Shown: positions 6,520 through 13,694, numbered from the stretch's first letter. The stretch is DNA of 34,266 nt from CAZGXI01 sp964529715 (GCA_964529715.1 CAZGXI010000044.1:1-34266), one strand, 5' to 3'. Program-made: numbers and translations. Notes: generated from the sequence alone by a model not told the origin.

Positions 6520-7326
6520 TCAGGATACAGTCGCCCCTGGCAGAAGTGCATCCCGCACTTGGGCTGCGATCCGCGCGACTGTCAGTTCGATCAGCGCCCG
6601 CCCTCGCTCGGCGGAGGCAACGCGGCGGGGGTCCGCTTCGGGCTGCACGGTGCGCTCAGCGTTAGGCCGCCCGGCAAAGGTCGGGCTATCCACGATAGCC
6701 CAGTCGGTGTTGCGCAATGGCGCGGGCAGCGGCGGCAGCGTGGTCAGGTCCACCGAAGCGGGGTAGAGCGCCTGCATGAGCGATGTTTCTTCCGCATCGG
6801 CGTGGCCGATGGCCCCGGCCAGTTCCGGTGGGAAGGCGATGGTATACAGCACACGGGTCGGGCCATGCGCCGTGAATTCGGCGGCCAGGCGCTCTAGCAC
6901 AGCGATATGGTTGGTCGCGCCGTGCCCGTTGATCAGCGCGATCAGGCGGTAATCCTGCGCGAGCAGCAACTCTAGCCGGGCACGCACCACCAGGCCGAAC
7001 ACATCCTCCGGGCTGTAGAGGCTTTTGAGGCTGTTGGCAGGGAAATCCATGCCGATGATCCATTCGTCGCCGCCGAAGCCGAGATGGCGCAGCATTTCCG
7101 GCGAACGCTCGCGCTCCGTGCCCCAGTAGAGGGTTGGCATCACCACACCGCCGGTCGTCTCGGCCACGCGGATAGCCACTGCCTCGGCGTGCAGGGGATC
7201 GGTCCCCAGTGGCAGATGCGGGCCATGCCACTCCAACGGCGCAACCGGCTGGTAGACAACAGGGCAGCGCCGCTTTTCGGCCAGAATCTCGTCAGGACGG
7301 AGCAGTTCAAAGCGAACCGTGCGCAT
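6520..7326 (-). CDS. Creatininase-family amidohydrolase
   Basis: A 268-residue protein with the hallmark metal-site motifs of the creatininase family: P-L-E-W-H-G-P-H-L-P-L-G-T-D near residues 28-43, I-N-G-H-G-A-T-N-H near 135, and G-H-A-D-A-E-E-T-S near 180. The family includes creatinine amidohydrolase, mycofactocin MftE and formamide hydrolases of riboflavin/F420 pathways; all use two divalent metals to open or cleave an amide. No mycofactocin or F420 genes are in view, so the substrate is unknown. The start is ATG at 7326, with GGAGGT at 7330-7335 three to four bases upstream. A longer frame reading back into repeat-element copy 2 is an artefact. The gene starts 20 bases after the stop of the split SpoIIAA-like gene, so it probably belongs to the same transcript. 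Confidence 0.9.
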   Translation of the reverse strand: MRTVRFELLRPDEILAEKRRCPVVYQPVAPLEWHGPHLPLGTDPLHAEAVAIRVAETTGGVVMPTLYWGTERERSPEMLRHLGFGGDEWIIGMDFPANSLKSLYSPEDVFGLVVRARLELLLAQDYRLIALINGHGATNHIAVLERLAAEFTAHGPTRVLYTIAFPPELAGAIGHADAEETSLMQALYPASVDLTTLPPLPAPLRNTDWAIVDSPTFAGRPNAERTVQPEADPRRVASAERGRALIELTVARIAAQVRDALLPGATVS

Positions 7327-7345
7327 GGCACCTCCAGCGAGACGA

Positions 7346-8052
7346 CTACGGCTGCCCAGCCAGCCAGACCCGCGCAGCCTCTTCGGTCGGGAAGAAGTGA
7401 ACACGATCCAGCGCCCCGGCAGCCAGGGCGACTGCCTTGATGCCCAACTGCGCGAACAGCGGTGCGCCATAAGAATTGGCGGCGGGGACTGTCGCCTCAC
7501 TTGCCCAGTACGCAAGTGCTGGGTTAGGCGACAGGGGAAGCCGCCTTGCCCTTTTCGCAACTTTGTGCTATCCTGTAAACATACGGTCGGGCAACAGGCG
7601 TCAGCAGGATCATAGCCTCAGCGCGCGTCCGATGTGGCTCTTTAACAACTTCAGGTATCCGGTTGTGTGAGGAAGGCTCACACGTAAAATCTGAACCGTA
7701 CATAAGAGAGAACCTCTTTCCAGGCCCGGACGGGGCCTTCGGAGCGTAACGTAGACCGCTGGGTCCAGCGTGCTCCGAGAAGCCGCCGCGTTTACGCGGC
7801 GGAGTCGTCACAGAATGCGCCGGCCAGCAGCCGGGGATTACGCATCATCTCGATCAGAGGCGCCCGTGCGCCGGGGATCATCACCTGGATTTCGCTCATA
7901 TCGCCCAACACATAGATCGGCCCGCCCACCTGGTCGGGGTAATTCTCGATCTCGCGCGCCAGGTTGCGAGCATCTGGGATCGACAAGGCACCGACGATGC
8001 GCACGAATAATAGGCGCGGGGACTCCGCGATTACCTCATACGTCCCACTCAT
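7346..8052 (-). pseudogene. SpoIIAA/STAS-like gene split by repeat-element copy 2
   Basis: The N-terminal part is 7811-8052 (ATG at 8052, AGGAGG upstream) and matches the intact paralogue at 8116-8487 over about 80 residues: shared G-A-L, A-R-x-L, Y-x-D-Q and M-M-x-x-x-x-L-L-A. The frame then enters the element and stops at 7792. The missing C-terminus lies on the other side, 7346-7469, reading G-A-P-L-F-A-Q-L-G-I-K-A-V-A-L-A then F-F-P-T-E-E-A-A-R-V-W-L-A-G-Q-P-stop, which aligns with the paralogue's F-R-D-E-T-D-A-R-T-W-L end. Removing the element joins the parts in frame with a total near 121 residues, against 123 in the paralogue. An 86-residue truncated product with the element-encoded tail could still be made. 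Confidence 0.85.
7470..7807 (-). mobile_element. Structured repeat element, copy 2 (338 bp), inserted in a coding gene
   Basis: The same element as 6157-6468, in the same orientation, preceded on the minus strand by GTGA (complement of 7808-7811). About 14 substitutions separate the copies. Copy 2 carries 26 extra bases (7498-7523), themselves containing the hairpin CACTTG/CAAGTG, placed at the tip of the terminal palindrome. In the 5'-end hairpin copy 2 has a perfect 8-bp stem (CCGCCGCG/CGCGGCGG); copy 1 has two G-T pairs and one mismatch at the same sites, so pairing is largely kept. It has no target-site duplication beyond what the split gene needs. No protein for its own movement is encoded, so any mobility must be supplied in trans. 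Confidence 0.8.
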
Positions 8053-8115
8053 GGCCAGTTTCCTCCTGGGTCAGATTAACAGTAACCATACAGGAAAACG
8101 CGCGGCAGAGCAATC

Positions 8116-8487
8116 TCAACCCAGGCGGTCGCGCAGCCAGGTGCGGGCGTCGGTTTCGTCGCGGAAGGTGTGCATCCGAGGGGCCATGCCCGCTGCCTGA
8201 GCCATCACTTCGTCGAGGCAGGGCTTCGACTGGGGCGAACAAAGGACGGCATAGGCCAGCAGCTTGCGCATGTGCATCATCTGGCCGAAGACGTACTCGC
8301 GCACGGCCATTGACATCACCTCGGCCTGCCGGACATCAAGGAGCAATCCGAGGCCGTCGGGGGCCTGATCCAGGTAGCCATGCAGCTCATGCATCAACGT
8401 TCGCGCCGCTTCCAGTTCCAATGCACCGTACACCCGCAACACCAACAGGGTTGGCGGCTCGTGCGTCAGATGATAGTAGCCCGCCAC
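8116..8487 (-). CDS. SpoIIAA-like/STAS-like domain protein (intact paralogue)
   Basis: A 123-residue cytoplasmic protein with alternating strands and helices like SpoIIAA/SEC14-STAS single-domain proteins: L-L-V-L-R-V-Y-G-A-L, then an A-R-x-L-M-H-E-L helix, G-L-G-L-L-L-D-V, and a C-terminal T-F-R-D-E-T-D-A-R-T-W-L helix. In SpoIIAA relatives the segment after the LLD strand carries a phospho-Ser/Thr; no firm phosphosite can be assigned here. The start is GTG at 8487 with GAGG five bases upstream. The split paralogue follows 63 bases downstream on the same strand, so the pair arose by tandem duplication. Function unknown; the fold assignment is moderate. Confidence 0.65.
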   Translation of the reverse strand: MAGYYHLTHEPPTLLVLRVYGALELEAARTLMHELHGYLDQAPDGLGLLLDVRQAEVMSMAVREYVFGQMMHMRKLLAYAVLCSPQSKPCLDEVMAQAAGMAPRMHTFRDETDARTWLRDRLG

Positions 8488-8688
8488 ATATGCCTCACAA
8501 GGATCACCTGGCCCGTCAGGGGTTGTCCTTTAAGGCCGGTCAGACGGAACTTGGACGCGAATTTAGATACACTCCAAAATTCAATTTTTGATCAATCCTT
8601 TATCAATTCTATCATGTTAGATTGGGCGAGGCAAGAGCAAGGTGCTGTCCGCCGGGCAAAAGCGCGAGCGTCGCCAGCGGTCGGAAGT
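8488..8688. other. Intergenic stretch with AT-rich tract
   Basis: About 200 bases between the J-domain gene stop and the SpoIIAA-like start. The tract 8568-8625 is unusually AT-rich, with repeated ATTGAT/AATTGA words on the minus strand, and probably holds the promoter of the downstream minus-strand cluster. No convincing -35/-10 pair could be fixed. Confidence 0.35.
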
Positions 8689-9585
8689 TCATCGGCGATA
8701 AATTACCTGCCGCTCGCACACCGGCAAGGCGCTGCCGTCGGTCTGCCACACCGTCAGCCGCAGCGCGTAATAGCCCGGCAGGGCGGCGCTCAGATCGACA
8801 TTTGAGACCAACGTCCCTTCCTGCACGGCCCGGCGCGACGGCGCGCCGAGGGTCGTCCACTGGCGCACACCGCTCCCATCCGCCGCCGGGCCGAGGTAGG
8901 CCAGCTCGATCCGATAGGCGGCAAAGGCCGGGCCGGCGGCGCTGCCACGCAGGCTGAACACCGCCGGGACGACCGCGCCCTCTGCCGGAGATGTGATGCG
9001 GGCAGCGGGGTTATCGCAGCCCGATAACGCCCCGACAGCAGCAGGTAACTGGGGCGTGGCGGTAGTGACCATCTGACTGACCGTAACGGTGATAGCAGCA
9101 TAGGACAACGGGAGCAGCAAGCAGAGCACCAGCGCCAGCCGAAGCACCCCGCCATAGGGGCCGTGCAGCAGCACCCAGAAAGTCTGGATGACGCCGCGCA
9201 TCTCGACGCGGCCCGGCGCATAGCGCCACAAGTCATCTGCCGGGCCTCTCTCCGGCCCAGCCGCCGCATGACGGGCCGCTTCCCCGGCGGAAGACTGTTC
9301 CCACCAGGCATGGTCGGCGTGATGCTGCGTCTGCGCAACATGCGGCCAGCGCAAAGCGTCGTATTCGCGGCGGCGAACCGGGTCGCTGAGGACAGCGTAG
9401 GCTTCGTTGATCGCCTGGAACGCCGCCGTCGCCCATGCCTGCCGGTCGGGGTTGCGGTCCGGGTGAAGCTGCTTGGCGCGCTGGCGGAAAGCCCGCTGAA
9501 TCTCAGCGGCGCTGGCGGCAGGACTCACGCCCAGCAGGGCGTAATAGTCGCGGGCAGGGTCGTAGCGGAACAGGCGTCGTGGCAT
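8689..9585 (-). CDS. Membrane-anchored J-domain protein with C-terminal Ig-like domain
   Basis: A 298-residue protein. Residues 13-78 are a J domain with the H-P-D motif at 41-43 (L-H-P-D-R-N-P-D), helix II rich in R/K and a closing R-R-R-E-Y-D-A-L. A polar linker follows to about residue 145, then one hydrophobic helix (about 147-167), then an exported beta-rich domain with I-T-S-P-A-E-G-A-V-V-P, V-F-S-L-R-G-S-A and a final Y-Y-A-L-R-L-T-V-W, as in Ig-like or carbohydrate-associated domains. The J domain would be cytosolic and recruit DnaK, and the C-terminus would be outside. It lacks the G/F and zinc domains of DnaJ, so it is a specialised co-chaperone. No dnaK is nearby. The start is ATG at 9585, adjoining a heptad repeat. 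Confidence 0.85.
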   Translation of the reverse strand: MPRRLFRYDPARDYYALLGVSPAASAAEIQRAFRQRAKQLHPDRNPDRQAWATAAFQAINEAYAVLSDPVRRREYDALRWPHVAQTQHHADHAWWEQSSAGEAARHAAAGPERGPADDLWRYAPGRVEMRGVIQTFWVLLHGPYGGVLRLALVLCLLLPLSYAAITVTVSQMVTTATPQLPAAVGALSGCDNPAARITSPAEGAVVPAVFSLRGSAAGPAFAAYRIELAYLGPAADGSGVRQWTTLGAPSRRAVQEGTLVSNVDLSAALPGYYALRLTVWQTDGSALPVCERQVIYRR

Positions 9586-9592
9586 GGATAGA

Positions 9593-9690
9593 TATGAGCC
9601 ATCAGCATTCAGCCATCAGCTGTCAGGCGTTCGCGGTCAGCCGAAGACTAGGGCTAATTGCTGATCGCTGATTACTACTGCTGACCGCTA
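9593..9690. repeat. Extended heptad repeat (family A)
   Basis: Nearly the whole gap between two minus-strand genes is made of degenerate CAGC/GCTG heptads: GCCATCAGCATTCAGCCATC, then CAGCTGTCAGGCG, and after a break TGCTGATCGCTGATTACTAC then TGCTGACCGC. The second half is the inverse of the first. The array overlaps the last codons of the zinc-ribbon gene. Confidence 0.65.
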
Positions 9691-10083
9691 TTTGTCGATT
9701 TTTGCCAACCGCGCCGGGTCGATCTGGAACAGCACCAGGCCACACGAGCGACACGCCTGCGCCTCGACTTCGACCAACCGCCGGAATGGGCGCAGCATGT
9801 TGTGCAGGCGGAAAAGCGACAGGCGGGCAGGCTTATAATACGCCGGGCGGAAGCGCGTCCCGTAGGTCAACAGCGCGCCTTTGCTAAAGTCCTGGCTTCC
9901 GCAGCGCGGGCACACCCCTGCTCCAAAGTGCTGCGGCGCAGGTTTCGCCACAGGGGCAACAGGCTTCGCAGGCGGGGCGGCCTGCTCGAACTGCGGCATG
10001 TTAACCGGCGCAGGCGGCAGCGATTCGGGTGGCAGCGACGCGGGCGGCGGGGGTGCGGGCTGGACGGGTTCGTGTTCGCTCAT
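9688..10083 (-). CDS. Pro-rich zinc-ribbon protein, function unknown
   Basis: A 131-residue protein. Residues 1-55 are a low-complexity Pro/Ala-rich segment, and the rest is a small zinc-ribbon domain with C-P-R-C-G-S near residue 60 and C-R-S-C-G-L-V near 110, separated by a basic, aromatic stretch. The second pair followed by L-V-L-F-Q-I-D resembles the 'PF4 zinc ribbon' found in predicted bacterial nucleic-acid-binding or regulatory proteins. I do not recognise a specific family. The start is ATG at 10083 because GGAG lies eight bases upstream; a TTG start 24 bases earlier is possible but lacks such a site. A TATAAT promoter lies at 10125-10153. Confidence 0.7.
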   Translation of the reverse strand: MSEHEPVQPAPPPPASLPPESLPPAPVNMPQFEQAAPPAKPVAPVAKPAPQHFGAGVCPRCGSQDFSKGALLTYGTRFRPAYYKPARLSLFRLHNMLRPFRRLVEVEAQACRSCGLVLFQIDPARLAKIDK

Positions 10084-10124
10084 CAGGCGCTCCTTCGCGG
10101 GAGGCAAGATCGATGCTGTTGCTC

Positions 10125-10153
10125 ATTATACTCCCCTAAGCGTTTTCTTCCAG
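10125..10153 (-). promoter_or_regulatory. Promoter of the Pro-rich zinc-ribbon gene
   Basis: Minus strand: a perfect TATAAT (10125-10130) 41 bases before the ATG, with a weak -35 CTGGAA (10148-10153) 17 bases upstream. Confidence 0.5.
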
Positions 10154-10261
10154 CCGCGCTCAGGACGGGGTGGACGTCAGAAAGCGGGCGTTTTTTCACC
10201 GCAAAGGGTTTCGGGAAATTCTGTCACCCTGTAGGGTAAAACAGCTTTTCGCAGCCGGAAG

Positions 10262-11356
10262 CTAAGACGAGGGCGTATCGCAGCGGGCCGCGACCCACGC
10301 CTGCGCACCCGGATCGATCAGGCGGCGGGCCAGGTCGCACTGCACAGCCATGATTCCGGCGTAGTTGCGCTCCCATTCGGTCTCAGTCCAGCTTTGCAGC
10401 TCCACGACGGCAGCCGGGATACCCTGCCCATCGACCCAACTGGAAGCGTCGCCGGTCACTTCGTAGGCGCTAAAGGCCGCGCCGCTGGGATAGTGCGCCG
10501 CCGTGCCGTAGCGGTCGGCGAGCGCCTGCGAGCCGTGATCGCCGTCGCACGCCCCGGCGAAAACGCCATTGGCCGCGCTGTGGTAGAACAGCGCCGCTGC
10601 CGGAGGGTTAAACAGGATGTAATCGGCCAGGGCGGCGCTCTCCGGCTCAGAAAACGGCTGCGTCCCCGCATCGACCGGGCGATCCTGCCAGAAGGCCTCC
10701 GGCGACCAATCGCAACCCCAGTTGCGGTTGAGGTCCACGCCGCGCGCGTTGAAGCGTCCTTCCGGCTGCCGTCCGCGTACCAGGCCGTCGGGGTTCAGCG
10801 CCGGGATGACGACCAGCGCCAGCCCCGGCGCAATCTCCTCTGGTGCCTCATCGAAGTGGGCGATTACCTGGTTCATCAGTACGACGGTGTTCACCTCCCA
10901 GCCGCCGTGAATGCCGCCGACGAGCAGCAGCGTTTGCGAACCGTTTCCCAGACGCCGAGCGACGATGCCGCGCCCCTCGACGGAGCGTCCGACCAGGGTC
11001 ACGTTGGCGGGCAGGGTGGCCGTGCGCACCGGCGCGGCGACCTGGGTCAGCAGGGCGGGCGCGATGGTCTCTGGCGGCGGGGCGTCGCGCAGGGTGGCAG
11101 TGGGGCCAGGGGTACGCGTCGGTGTGATCGTGGCGCTGGGCGACGGGTGCGGCGTCGGCGTGCGGATGGGGCGCGGCGTTTCGCTGGGGCGGCGCGTGGG
11201 CGGCGGCGTGGGCGACGTGATCTCGACCGGGGCCAGGAAGGTCGGCGACGGTGGGTCAGTGCGGCAGGCTGATGCTCCGGCCAGCAGCAGCGCCACCAGC
11301 AGGAGCAGTGTTAAGGGTTGAATTCTGAGTTTTGAGTACCGGATTCGCAGTGGCAT
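10262..11356 (-). CDS. M14-family zinc carboxypeptidase-like lipoprotein
   Basis: A 364-residue secreted lipoprotein. A signal peptide with lipobox L-A-G-A-S-A-C puts the lipidated Cys at residue 31. Residues 35-90 are a Thr-Pro-Arg-rich linker. The catalytic domain (about 110-364) has the zinc motif G-I-H-G-G-W-E (H150, E153), N-P-D-G, D-L-N-R-N-W (substrate-binding Asn-Arg pair) and a likely catalytic Glu in V-V-E-L-Q-S-W. It probably trims C-terminal residues from peptides or peptidoglycan stems outside the cell. The start is ATG at 11356. Codons 7-13 are encoded by a family B repeat (11321-11338), so the basic n-region of the signal peptide is repeat-derived. No good start lies further in, so the annotated start stands. 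Confidence 0.88.
   Translation of the reverse strand: MPLRIRYSKLRIQPLTLLLLVALLLAGASACRTDPPSPTFLAPVEITSPTPPPTRRPSETPRPIRTPTPHPSPSATITPTRTPGPTATLRDAPPPETIAPALLTQVAAPVRTATLPANVTLVGRSVEGRGIVARRLGNGSQTLLLVGGIHGGWEVNTVVLMNQVIAHFDEAPEEIAPGLALVVIPALNPDGLVRGRQPEGRFNARGVDLNRNWGCDWSPEAFWQDRPVDAGTQPFSEPESAALADYILFNPPAAALFYHSAANGVFAGACDGDHGSQALADRYGTAAHYPSGAAFSAYEVTGDASSWVDGQGIPAAVVELQSWTETEWERNYAGIMAVQCDLARRLIDPGAQAWVAARCDTPSS
11321..11338. repeat. Heptad repeat (family B) inside the carboxypeptidase gene
   Basis: AATTCTGAGTTTTGAGTA, the same TTCTGAGTTTTGAGT unit found after genes at 23930-23960 and 25443-25477. Here it lies in the coding sequence of the signal peptide, read as Y-S-K-L-R-I. Confidence 0.65.
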
Positions 11357-11363
11357 CGGGTTG

Positions 11364-11393
11364 TTGACGGCTGAATGCTGACGGCTGACCGCC
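11364..11393. repeat. Heptad repeat (family A)
   Basis: Four consecutive heptads of the form TGACGGC/TGAATGC directly upstream of the carboxypeptidase start and between the two divergent lipoprotein genes. Confidence 0.65.
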
Positions 11394-11415
11394 GCATTTT
11401 AGCATAAAGGGACAG

Positions 11416-11444
11416 TTGCCGCGCCCGCAAGCCTGTGCTAATCT
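11416..11444 (+). promoter_or_regulatory. Candidate promoter of the Thr-Pro-linker lipoprotein
   Basis: TTGCCG (11416-11421), 17 bases, and TAATCT (11439-11444) preceded by TG as in extended -10 sites. It is weak in the hexamers but well placed upstream of the GTG at 11531. Confidence 0.35.
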
Positions 11445-11530
11445 CACCTTAAAGGATCAAGGCGCTTTGCTCTGGGATCGGCTGCAGACCGTCCCGGCGA
11501 TGTCTGCTTTTGCATACTCGGAGGTGGGCC

Positions 11531-12561
11531 GTGAAGAAGCGTTCGCTTGTCATCCTGTTGGTCCTGCTGATCGCCCTGACGCTGATCGGCTGCCAGCGCC
11601 AGCAGGCNNNNNNNNNNTCGAGGGCGATCCGCTGACCTTCACCTTCACGCCCAGTTTCACCTGGACGCCGACTTTTACTCCCACGTTTACGCCGACGCCG
11701 ACGGTCACGCCCACCTTCACCCCCACCGACACCCCTACCCTGACCAACACGCCGCCCGCCACCTTTACGCCGACGCCGACCTACACCTTCACGCCGACGT
11801 TCACGCCGACCTTCACCCTCACGCCGTCTGGCCCGGTGATTACGAGTTTCACGGCGGATAACCTGACCATGCCCGCCGGGGGAACCACCGTGCTGCGCTG
11901 GCAGGCGCAGGGCGATTCGGCAGTGCTGGACCGCCTGGACACGCAGGGCAACCTGACCCAGTCGCAGCCAGTGCCGGTGACGGGCGAACTGGCTGTGCAG
12001 ATTCCTTCTGGGCTGGGCGCGCTGGTGACATTCCGCCTGACCGTGATTCGCCAGGGCATTCCCACCTCGCAGTCGCTGGCAATCACCATCACCTGCGGGC
12101 GGGATTGGTTCTTCGGCAACCAATATGCGCAGGGCTATTGCCCGGCGGACGTGGGCGCGGTGGGCGACGGGCTGTACCAGCAGTTCGACGGCGGGCTGAT
12201 GATCTACGCCAACGCCGCCAGCCAGAACTTCCCCGGCAACACGGTGTACGTCCTGTTCTACGCGGGCAACCAGTGGCGCGCTTACCTCAACACCTGGGAT
12301 GGCGTCTCGCAGCCGGGCGATGCGCCGCCGCCGGGCCGTTACACGCCGCAGGGTATTCTGGGCAGCGTGTGGCAGACCGGGGCCTACAACAACCAGCGCG
12401 TACGCGACTTCCTCCAGTTCGGCATCGCCCCTGAGACCGGCGGGGCGCGCACGATCCAGGTCGAGGCAGGCGGGAATGCCATTTACATCGATACGCCCAC
12501 CGGCCAGGTCTACCGTCTGGCCGGCGGCACGACCGGCGGCACCTGGTCGCAGGTCAAATAA
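11531..12561 (+). CDS. Thr-Pro-linker lipoprotein, function unknown (contains assembly gap)
   Basis: The start is GTG at 11531 with GGAGGTGGG upstream. The first residues, K-K-R-S-L-V-I-L-L-V-L-L-I-A-L-T-L-I-G-C, form a classic lipoprotein signal. Ten undetermined bases at 11608-11617 put the rest in another frame, so the true gap size is not 10 or bases are lost; the two parts are one gene. After the gap comes a linker of about 65 residues built from F-T-P-T/T-P-T repeats (11632-11830), then an Ig-like domain (V-I-T-S-F-T-A-D-N-L-T-M-P-A-G-G-T-T-V-L-R-W, about 85 residues) and a C-terminal domain with two Cys in D-W-F-F-G-N-Q-Y-A-Q-G-Y-C-P. Such Thr-Pro stalks hold domains off the membrane in Chloroflexota surface proteins. 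The substrate is unknown. Confidence 0.75.
11608..11617. other. Assembly gap (10 N)
   Basis: Ten N between the lipobox-coding segment and the Thr-Pro repeat. The reading frames on the two sides do not agree across exactly ten bases. The repeat next to it probably defeated assembly. Confidence 0.95.
11632..11830 (+). repeat. Degenerate tandem repeat coding the Thr-Pro stalk
   Basis: Repeated ACCTTCACGCC / ACGCCGACG words in steps of 6 and 18 bases encode F-T-P-T and T-P-T units. Similar but not identical Thr-Pro coding is in the carboxypeptidase gene. Confidence 0.8.
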
Positions 12562-12567
12562 GGGCGA

Positions 12568-12597
12568 TTGACCGCTTTCGCCCGCCAATGTTATGAT
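12568..12597 (+). promoter_or_regulatory. Promoter of the 312-residue membrane-anchored protein gene
   Basis: TTGACC (12568-12573), 18 bases, then TATGAT (12592-12597), 38 bases before the ATG at 12636. Both hexamers match consensus at five of six positions. Confidence 0.65.
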
Positions 12598-12635
12598 AAG
12601 GTGCAGTTTCCTGTCATCCCCAAAGGAGCAGGCCC

Positions 12636-13574
12636 ATGCAGCGCATCAAAGCCGTCTGGACGGTGTTCAAGAATGTGGCGATTGTGCTCTCCTTCGTCGT
12701 CAACCTGATCCTGATCGTTGGTCTCTTGATCCTGGCGACCCAGCTTTACGCCCTCAAGAATAACTTGCTGGAGCCGCTGATCGGCGGGTTATATTCCAGC
12801 TTCGCCGGGCTGGACAGCGCCACCATCGACCGGATCATCCCCGTGCGCGACAGCATCCCGATCTCGTTCACCCTGCCACTGGAACAGAACACCTCGGTGC
12901 GCCTGACTGCGCCTGTGCCATTGCAGGCCAATGCGCAGTTCGTGTTGCCGGGCGGTGGCGGCAATATCAACGGCAGCGTAAGCATCGTCCTGCCAGAAGG
13001 GCTGGACCTGCCGGTTTCGCTGGACTTGGACGTGCCGGTGAACACCACCGTGCCAGTCAGCCTGAACGTGCGGGCGTTGATTCCGCTGCGTGAGACGCAA
13101 TTGCACGATGCGTTTGTCAACCTGGCGCTGCTGCTGCAACCGTTTGTGCGCATCCTGGATAATCTGCCCAGCAATGCCGACGAGGGACAGAGCTTTCTGA
13201 ATCAGGTGATCGCGGGCCTGCGCGGCGAAGCCCCGCTGCCAGACCTGCTGGCCCCGACGGCCTTTTCCGAAGACCCCTGGCCGGGCTTCTCGCGCACCGC
13301 AGGCGACGGCTACCTGTGGCCCGCCGACGCGCCGCCGCAGCCGGGCCAGTACACCGGGACACAGCCGGGCGGCCTGACCGCCTGGGATGTCCCAGAGGGC
13401 GCACCGGACGGCGTATACCGCCAGAGTTCGGCGGGAATGGGGGAAGCCACCGGTGGTCCGCTGATGGACCAGACCGGGATGCAAGAAGCCGGGGAGGTCA
13501 TCGCCACACCGATCCCCACCGGTCCGCCGCCGGAAGGCGACCTGGGCATCTTGCCAACACCTGCACCGGGATAG
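12636..13574 (+). CDS. Membrane-anchored protein of unknown function
   Basis: A 312-residue protein. One strong N-terminal transmembrane helix (about 13-35, V-A-I-V-L-S-F-V-V-N-L-I-L-I-V-G-L-L-I-L) is preceded by a short basic tail, so the bulk is likely outside. Residues 55-160 are regular amphipathic strands with repeated P-V/V-S-L/L-P-L patterns (for example L-D-L-P-V-S-L-D-L-D-V-P-V), suggesting a long beta-sheet or LEA-like domain. The last 90 residues are Pro/Gly-rich and disordered. I do not recognise the family. AAGGAG lies seven bases before the ATG. It follows the lipoprotein gene by 74 bases with its own promoter, and a family C repeat follows. Confidence 0.7.
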   Translation: MQRIKAVWTVFKNVAIVLSFVVNLILIVGLLILATQLYALKNNLLEPLIGGLYSSFAGLDSATIDRIIPVRDSIPISFTLPLEQNTSVRLTAPVPLQANAQFVLPGGGGNINGSVSIVLPEGLDLPVSLDLDVPVNTTVPVSLNVRALIPLRETQLHDAFVNLALLLQPFVRILDNLPSNADEGQSFLNQVIAGLRGEAPLPDLLAPTAFSEDPWPGFSRTAGDGYLWPADAPPQPGQYTGTQPGGLTAWDVPEGAPDGVYRQSSAGMGEATGGPLMDQTGMQEAGEVIATPIPTGPPPEGDLGILPTPAPG

Positions 13575-13605
13575 GGTGGTCAAATAAACTGTGTGTTAGC
13601 CAATC

Positions 13606-13650
13606 GCCCTCATCCTCTGGCCCCCTCTCCCGCATGGAGAGGGGGAAAAT
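13606..13650. repeat. Family C palindromic repeat, short copy
   Basis: GCCCTCATCCTCTGGCCCCC followed by TCTCCCGCATGGAGAGGGGG. The stem CCCCCTCTCC/GGAGAGGGGG has a 5-base loop. It lies just upstream of the solute-binding protein gene. On the plus strand no T run follows, so it is not a standard terminator. Confidence 0.75.
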
Positions 13651-13694
13651 TGTCGCTTTTCCGCAATGAAGGTCTTTGAGGAGGAGATGTCCGC

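Noticed and set aside
10084..10107. Upstream TTG start for the Pro-rich zinc-ribbon gene
   Set aside because: The ATG at 10083 has GGAG at proper spacing; the TTG has none.
11632..11830. Possible CRISPR or minisatellite array
   Set aside because: The repeats are short, degenerate, continuous and in frame as Thr-Pro units; there are no spacers.
13606..13650. Hairpin as terminator of the membrane-anchored protein gene
   Set aside because: No T run follows on the plus strand. The sequence matches the dispersed family C repeat.
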